DNA from: Rallus limicola | Taxonomy: Eukaryota; Chordata; Aves; Gruiformes; Rallidae | Direction of reading: 5' to 3' | Length of the DNA stretch: 64,000 nucleotides | NCBI GenBank assembly: GCA_022605955.1 | Contig: JAKCOZ010000008.1 | Span: 26,971,083-27,035,082, forward strand | Shown here: piece after piece, positions 59,261-64,000 of the stretch | Layout: each line of letters begins with the position of its first letter | Position numbering within the stretch: the stretch's first letter is position 1 | Notes under the pieces: model-generated | What the model was told of the DNA's origin: nothing | The model's database searches: none | The model's input: only the letters and a program-made list of their open reading frames with translations | Program-made: the position numbers and the translations under genes

Positions 59261-62200
59261 CTAAGAGAACAAGCAAGAAAGAAAAAGAGTTACTTGTTAA
59301 TATTATTTGACTGGCAAGCTCACAATACTGCCCGTATCATGTGCCTCCAAATCACTCAGCAGGGTGTTCTATGGACGATGGCTGGAAGGAAGGTCAGTGA
59401 TAACTGGGGTCAGGGCCAAACAGGAATGGAGAAGCATGGTCTCTGCACTGGTGGATCTCACCTCCTGCAAGATCCTGTGATGACAGTGAGCCCATGAATC
59501 TATTGATCTGGGGGTCAATGATGCCTGATCATGACCACAGAAATACTGTGGGACTAATCTGTGAGTGAGAGCTCAAGAATTTCCATGGCAGAGCCTCAGA
59601 TGTTCAGGGCACAGTAAAAATTTATATCCTGGAAAGGACTTTGCTTCACAGATGTTGTAAACTAAGTAAAAAACTTACACAGAAAAAGAATTTAATAGCA
59701 GTGGGAACATGATGACAATGTACAGTTACACAAACTGTGGAATGTAAAGAATCAACAGTATAAGAAGTGTATTGCCTCATTTGTTTTCTCTTCTGTATTC
59801 TTTTGTTAACTCTGAGTTGGTTATTTTATCTGCCAAAGAGTACTGGACACAGCAAAGAGTACCAGAATGAGGTGACAGTGTCACAGTGTAAGTCACTGGG
59901 GGAAAAGACCTGGAGGGACACTGCAGATGCTTGCAGGCTGATCTAGTATCCACCGCATGTTGGTAAGAGGAGCTATTTAATCCTCTATGGGATTTGACAT
60001 AAAGTAGAAAGGAGGAGGCCTCAGAGAAGGAAAAGGTTATAAAAATTATGTAAATTTCAACAGATAAAAAAGGATTATACAGAAACAGGGAAATTCCAAC
60101 ACAATGCTTGAATACTGTTTGTTGGAATAACTTGTGTGAGCGAGATCTGTTACCAGATATTCAATTGCAAGCAGCCTTCATAGGAAGGAGACACATGATA
60201 CTGCTGTATACAAGGCATGACCAACTGGAGACATCACTAGGCACCCCACTATTCAAGGGTGCCAAAAACAGTATGCACTTCTACCCAGAGATGCCCAAAG
60301 AGACCCTTCCCCCACCTCCCTATTACCATCTCAGTAAAGTCATCTCCACAGCCTGCCCGTATTTGTTCAGCAGTCAGAGGGCTGTTCAGTGCAAAGGTCT
60401 TTGTCAGTCCTCTTTCATTCCTCACACTAGTTATTGCATCTCTCAAAGCGAAGAACACAGAGCATCCCAAGAACAGTCCTGCCTCACCTAACCCCTGGAA
60501 AAAAAAGAAGTTAAAATAGGTGTAGGTTTTGAGCAAATGAGAGGAATACATGCCTTATCAATATTGAGTAAAAACCTTAGAAGTCAGTGACTCAAAAAGT
60601 GTTTTGTCCTTCAGTAAGGAAGTTTATTTTAGATTTAGTGGAAGCAGGCTTGGATCACACCAAGTCTTCTGATGGTAGCTGCTTCTAGTTTGCCGAAAAC
60701 ATTGACTTCAAATATTGGCTATTCATTTTAGAATATTTTTGGCTCACTGCTAAACTGAAATTTACAATAACTGCCAGTCAAAATTAAAACTATCCAAACC
60801 CAGGTACAGATACTACTAAGAAACAAATCCTGAACTCATTATAATTCCCTATGGACAAATATCTCAGCAGGCTTGACATCCTCTCACTAGTTCTGAAGAA
60901 AGATTCACATTTGCTCCTTATCTCAAGGATAGCTCAAACCCACCCTTATTCCATACTCCTCTCAGTGCTGCAACATTGAACATTTTAATCTGGATCGTGA
61001 CGTTTTGCTTACCTTGGATGCATAGATGGCATAAGGATTTTGGGAGGATGACAGCAGGGAAACACTAAACTTTTCTGGAATGTCACAAACAGCAGGGATC
61101 TTATACTGATCTGGACCCCGAGTGCAGAGGGCTCCTTCTGGAGAGTATTTTAATTCCTCCATTGTGTACAGACCAATGCCTTGAACAAAGGCACCTTCAA
61201 TCTTTAAGTAAGAAAAGAAATAGCATTTATGATCTCATGTTTGTTGAAAAGCGTAAAACTGTGGCAAGAACTGATTTGTATCACTAGCTGTTAGAAGATC
61301 ATTTTCTTTCCTGTTTGTCTAATGGGATTCTTCAACATTCTGGGGCTACCATGATGTGAAAAGCTTTCACACTCCTTTCTCACATAAGGCAGACAAATGT
61401 TTTCATGATGAAGTGAAGGGATCTTGAACCAGCCTTCAATGAGGAAAGATGTCTCCCTGCTATCAGGTGGAGAAGACAGGTCAAACAGCAGGAGAATTTG
61501 TAGCCTGTAGGTTACAAACAGGATTTAAGTCCAGCAGACAGTGGGCCTATATACATATAGGAAGCGCTACAGATTGACACCAGCGTAAAATTCAAGCTTC
61601 ACTTACATCTACAAAGTTCTGGCACTGATTCAAATGGGGCAAATCAAGTAAAGGACTTTCTAATATGATTTATTACTTACAACACTGTCTAGGTCAAAAT
61701 TAACCTTTGCTGAAGTAATGAGATAATCTTAACTTCAGATAAGCCTGTCAGTGTAATAGAAGTAAGGCATCAGGAAATTCTTGGTACATACCTGTCCTAT
61801 ATCCACAGCTGGATTTATGCTGCATCCAATGTCCATAACAATGTCTGTTCTGAGGTTCTGTCAATACAATTCAAATGTAAATTACTGAGAAAGATGCACA
61901 GAGCAGAGGCATTAGAATATAATGTGGGTTAGAGTTAGTATTCAGTGTAATAACACATACTAAGATAGATGTGCCTCCATGTACACAATTTCAGAGTAAT
62001 TTCCTATAACTCATTACAAGCAAAACGGGCATGTAATGTAACAGAATTTTAGCCAGAGACAACCCTGACAGATTTTTCCCATTGCCCAAGGAAATCCCCA
62101 CATAAATAAATACAGATGGAGGGCATATGATCCAGAGTCTATGACATTTAGCTGTCTAGATGGTCAAAAGCCTGGGAATAGACTATTCAGCTTTGCTGTA

Positions 62201-64000
62201 ATTAGTTTGTTGGCAAACAAAGAGAGAACAAGCAAAGAACATGTTGGATGTCTGCCAAAGGTGAACCCACATGGCACTAATACAGATGTCCTGAGAGCTG
62301 GTTAACATTGCACAGCTTTCATTCTGCTTTGTCTGTAATTTGAATTTGATATATTTACTATCATGTGAAAACAGGTGACATTAATGCAAAACCTAAACCG
62401 TTACTGGAGTACCAGTGATACAGACCTCATCCACGCAATTCACAAAACTCAGTTATTACCTTGTGATCTCCTGTTAGACAGTTAATTTCAACCTCTGAAC
62501 AAGCAGCTCCATAAAGAAAATATGTGAATGGCTGTCCTTCACCTTTCTCCCAATCCATGCTTTCATTGTAACCTCTGGTAGAAGAAACAAAGTTCACAAT
62601 AAGAAAATTAATGAATGCTTGCATTGTAGCAAAGCAAACGAGCACATGAAAGTTTGAAACTATTTCAAGTAAAATCTTAACTAACAGGTCTGAACCTCAG
62701 GAGGTAAGTTCTATGAAATCCTAGAAGGCACTAGCAGTTTAGGTATGCTGGTATTTATATGAAATTTAGCAGACACGTAATCTATTTCAGTTCATGAGAG
62801 TAACACCAGCATAATCCCATAAATATACTAGTAAAGAAATAATAATCAAGTAAAGAATACAAATTTAAGGTAATGGTTGCTGAGGCAATAGCACATAAGG
62901 GAATTCAGAAAAAGGGAGGAAACCTGTTAGGGATCCATGAAAGAGTAATTTACAAGAGATAAATGAAAGACTTAAAATTACAGAAACTGGCTACAGAAAG
63001 AGTGGAATAAAAACCTAAATATTGAAATAAAGGTGTAATTACTTAGAAGGGAGGGGGGCTAAATGAGGAGACTATAGGAGTCAGGACTGATGGAATAAAT
63101 TAACAGATACTGCTTTTCACTATCCTCTAGTATCTCCTAACTGTGTGAGCTGTGTGACCAAGGCATATTTTCTGATCATGTATGATTTAAATATCTTTAC
63201 TGAACATATTTTAAATAATGTGCTGTAAAAGAACTATCGTATAATTCAGGGCATTGAACTGTGCATTCAAAAAGGGATACACAAAATCCACACATTCAGC
63301 TTCTAACAACCCATCTACCTCAGATGGCTTTGAGATTCTTGGATGTGGAGAGTATTACTGCATAAGAACTAGATCAGTACAGGGATCTGCAGATGGTTTT
63401 GGGCTCCAACAAGTATCAATAGCAAAGTATGACTGTTGTTCATTTGGAGATATTGCCGTTTCTAAAAAGCTGCATAAGCAGAAAACATACTCAAACAGAA
63501 TTAATAGCAGGAAGTGACATTTTGTCTGGCCTTTTCTGGGTGTTTTAAGTAAGTAAGGGTTTACAAAGTGCCTCTTCAACTTACTCCAGACTAAGTAAAT
63601 ATCTGAAAAGTTGCTAGTGCTAAGTAGGTAAATACCAATGGAGAGAGAGATGTAAGGCATAGCAGGCTAAGGAAGAAGCTTTGCTTGTAATCCCACCCAT
63701 GTTTTAGCATGGCAATTTTTACTTTCTTGTTCTTTACAAATACTGTGAAAGAATTAAAAGAAAAAGGACCACAAGAGACAGCAGTGGGAATTATGTTTAA
63801 GATTACTGAGCCTATGATAGCATGTTGCAAATAAATCCATATCTAGAAACATATATGATGGGAATTTTCTGTGTCCAGAAGCAAAGAGGTCAAAACAGTG
63901 ACTCCAAAACTAGGGTCAATGAGCAACCCCACTTCTCATGTGAACACCAAGTACCCCTTTAGATTTCACTTAGTGCTTTCACTTAGCATCCAATTCCCAA
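59210..64000 (-). CDS. AOX1: Second aldehyde oxidase, probably AOX1 (3' part, continues right)
   Basis: Five exons on the minus strand (62,460-62,574; 61,792-61,857; 61,013-61,201; 60,327-60,494; 59,210-59,260) correspond one-to-one in length and phase to exons 31-35 of the neighbouring gene: 115, 66, 189, 168 and then a short terminal exon. They encode the C-terminal end of the molybdenum-cofactor domain, with [48 protein letters not shown] and the catalytic-Glu motif [11 protein letters not shown]. Exon 34 shares 35 of 56 residues with the neighbour, so this is an old tandem duplicate. The AOX1 symbol is inferred from order (AOX1, AOX2, BZW1). The substrate-site exons are outside the window. 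I did not find exon 30 before the right edge. Confidence 0.9.
60327..60494 (-). CDS. AOX1: AOX1 exon 34 (catalytic Glu)
   Basis: Fifty-six codons ([42 protein letters not shown]). The active-site Glu of GLGE is intact. Acceptor TTTTCCAG|GGG, donor GAGATG|GTAATA. Confidence 0.95.
61013..61201 (-). CDS. AOX1: AOX1 exon 33
   Basis: Sixty-three codons ([43 protein letters not shown]). Acceptor ACTTAAAG|ATT, donor TCCAAG|GTAAGC. Confidence 0.95.
61792..61857 (-). CDS. AOX1: AOX1 exon 32
   Basis: Twenty-two codons ([19 protein letters not shown]), 17 of 22 residues identical to AOX2 exon 32. Acceptor ATTGACAG|AAC, donor GGACAG|GTATGT. Confidence 0.95.
62460..62574 (-). CDS. AOX1: AOX1 exon 31
   Basis: Thirty-eight codons plus one base ([37 protein letters not shown]). 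Acceptor TTCTACCAG|AGG, donor CACAAG|GTAATA. Confidence 0.95.
62575..64000 (-). other. AOX1: AOX1 intron 30 (start of it; continues right)
   Basis: About 1.4 kb to the window edge. No match to the expected 53-nt exon 30 (family motif SLSAxGYF) was found, so that exon probably lies further right. No repeat recognised. Confidence 0.55.

Noticed and set aside
1..64000. CRISPR arrays, prokaryotic operons, phage or defence systems
   Set aside because: The whole window is explained by vertebrate exon-intron genes, LINE/LTR remnants and AT-rich spacer; no direct-repeat/spacer array was seen.

Overview
The window is bird nuclear DNA. Evidence: many CR1-type LINE fragments (including a 3' tail of the ATTCTATG type), an LTR beginning TGTCATGGTTTAGCC of a kind common in bird genomes, and the vertebrate BZW1–AOX gene neighbourhood. 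Nothing prokaryotic is present. The species cannot be fixed from sequence alone. All three recognisable genes lie on the minus strand, so transcription runs from high to low coordinates.

Layout from left to right. (1) 1-8055: BZW1 (eIF5-mimic protein), nine coding exons; the last part of the coding region lies beyond the left edge. Its promoter is a CpG island at about 8.1-9.25 kb. (2) 9.25-14.1 kb: gene-free spacer plus the 3' UTR of the next gene. (3) 14,099-55,399: a complete, intact 35-exon aldehyde oxidase gene, probably AOX2 by position next to BZW1. The exons I mapped total 4008 nt including the stop, giving 1335 residues without frameshift or internal stop. Both [2Fe-2S] cysteine sets, the FAD domain, the molybdenum-cofactor motifs and the catalytic Glu1266 are present. 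(4) 55.4-59.2 kb: spacer holding the AOX2 start region and the 3' UTR of the upstream paralogue. (5) 59,210-64,000: the last five exons (31-35) of a second aldehyde oxidase gene, probably AOX1, which continues off the right edge. The AOX-AOX-BZW1 tandem order matches the conserved vertebrate locus.

Mobile elements sit in introns: a CR1 ORF2 fragment of about 1 kb in BZW1, several short CR1 pieces, one solo LTR of 556 bp with a perfect 5-bp target duplication (GATAG) in AOX2, and a possible tRNA-derived remnant.

The most interesting point is splicing. AOX2 intron 2 begins ATATCCTT and ends AG with a U12-type branch-site match. Intron 3 begins GTATCCTC and ends in a pyrimidine-poor AG with a plausible U12 branch site. 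The exon carrying the first iron-sulfur cysteines is thus flanked by two candidate minor-spliceosome introns. Other observations are a poor BZW1 start-codon context, a short upstream ORF overlapping the AOX2 start codon, Val807/Tyr885 in the AOX2 active site, and a diverged C-terminal tail in the second AOX. I found no CRISPR, phage, operon or novel defence-type system.
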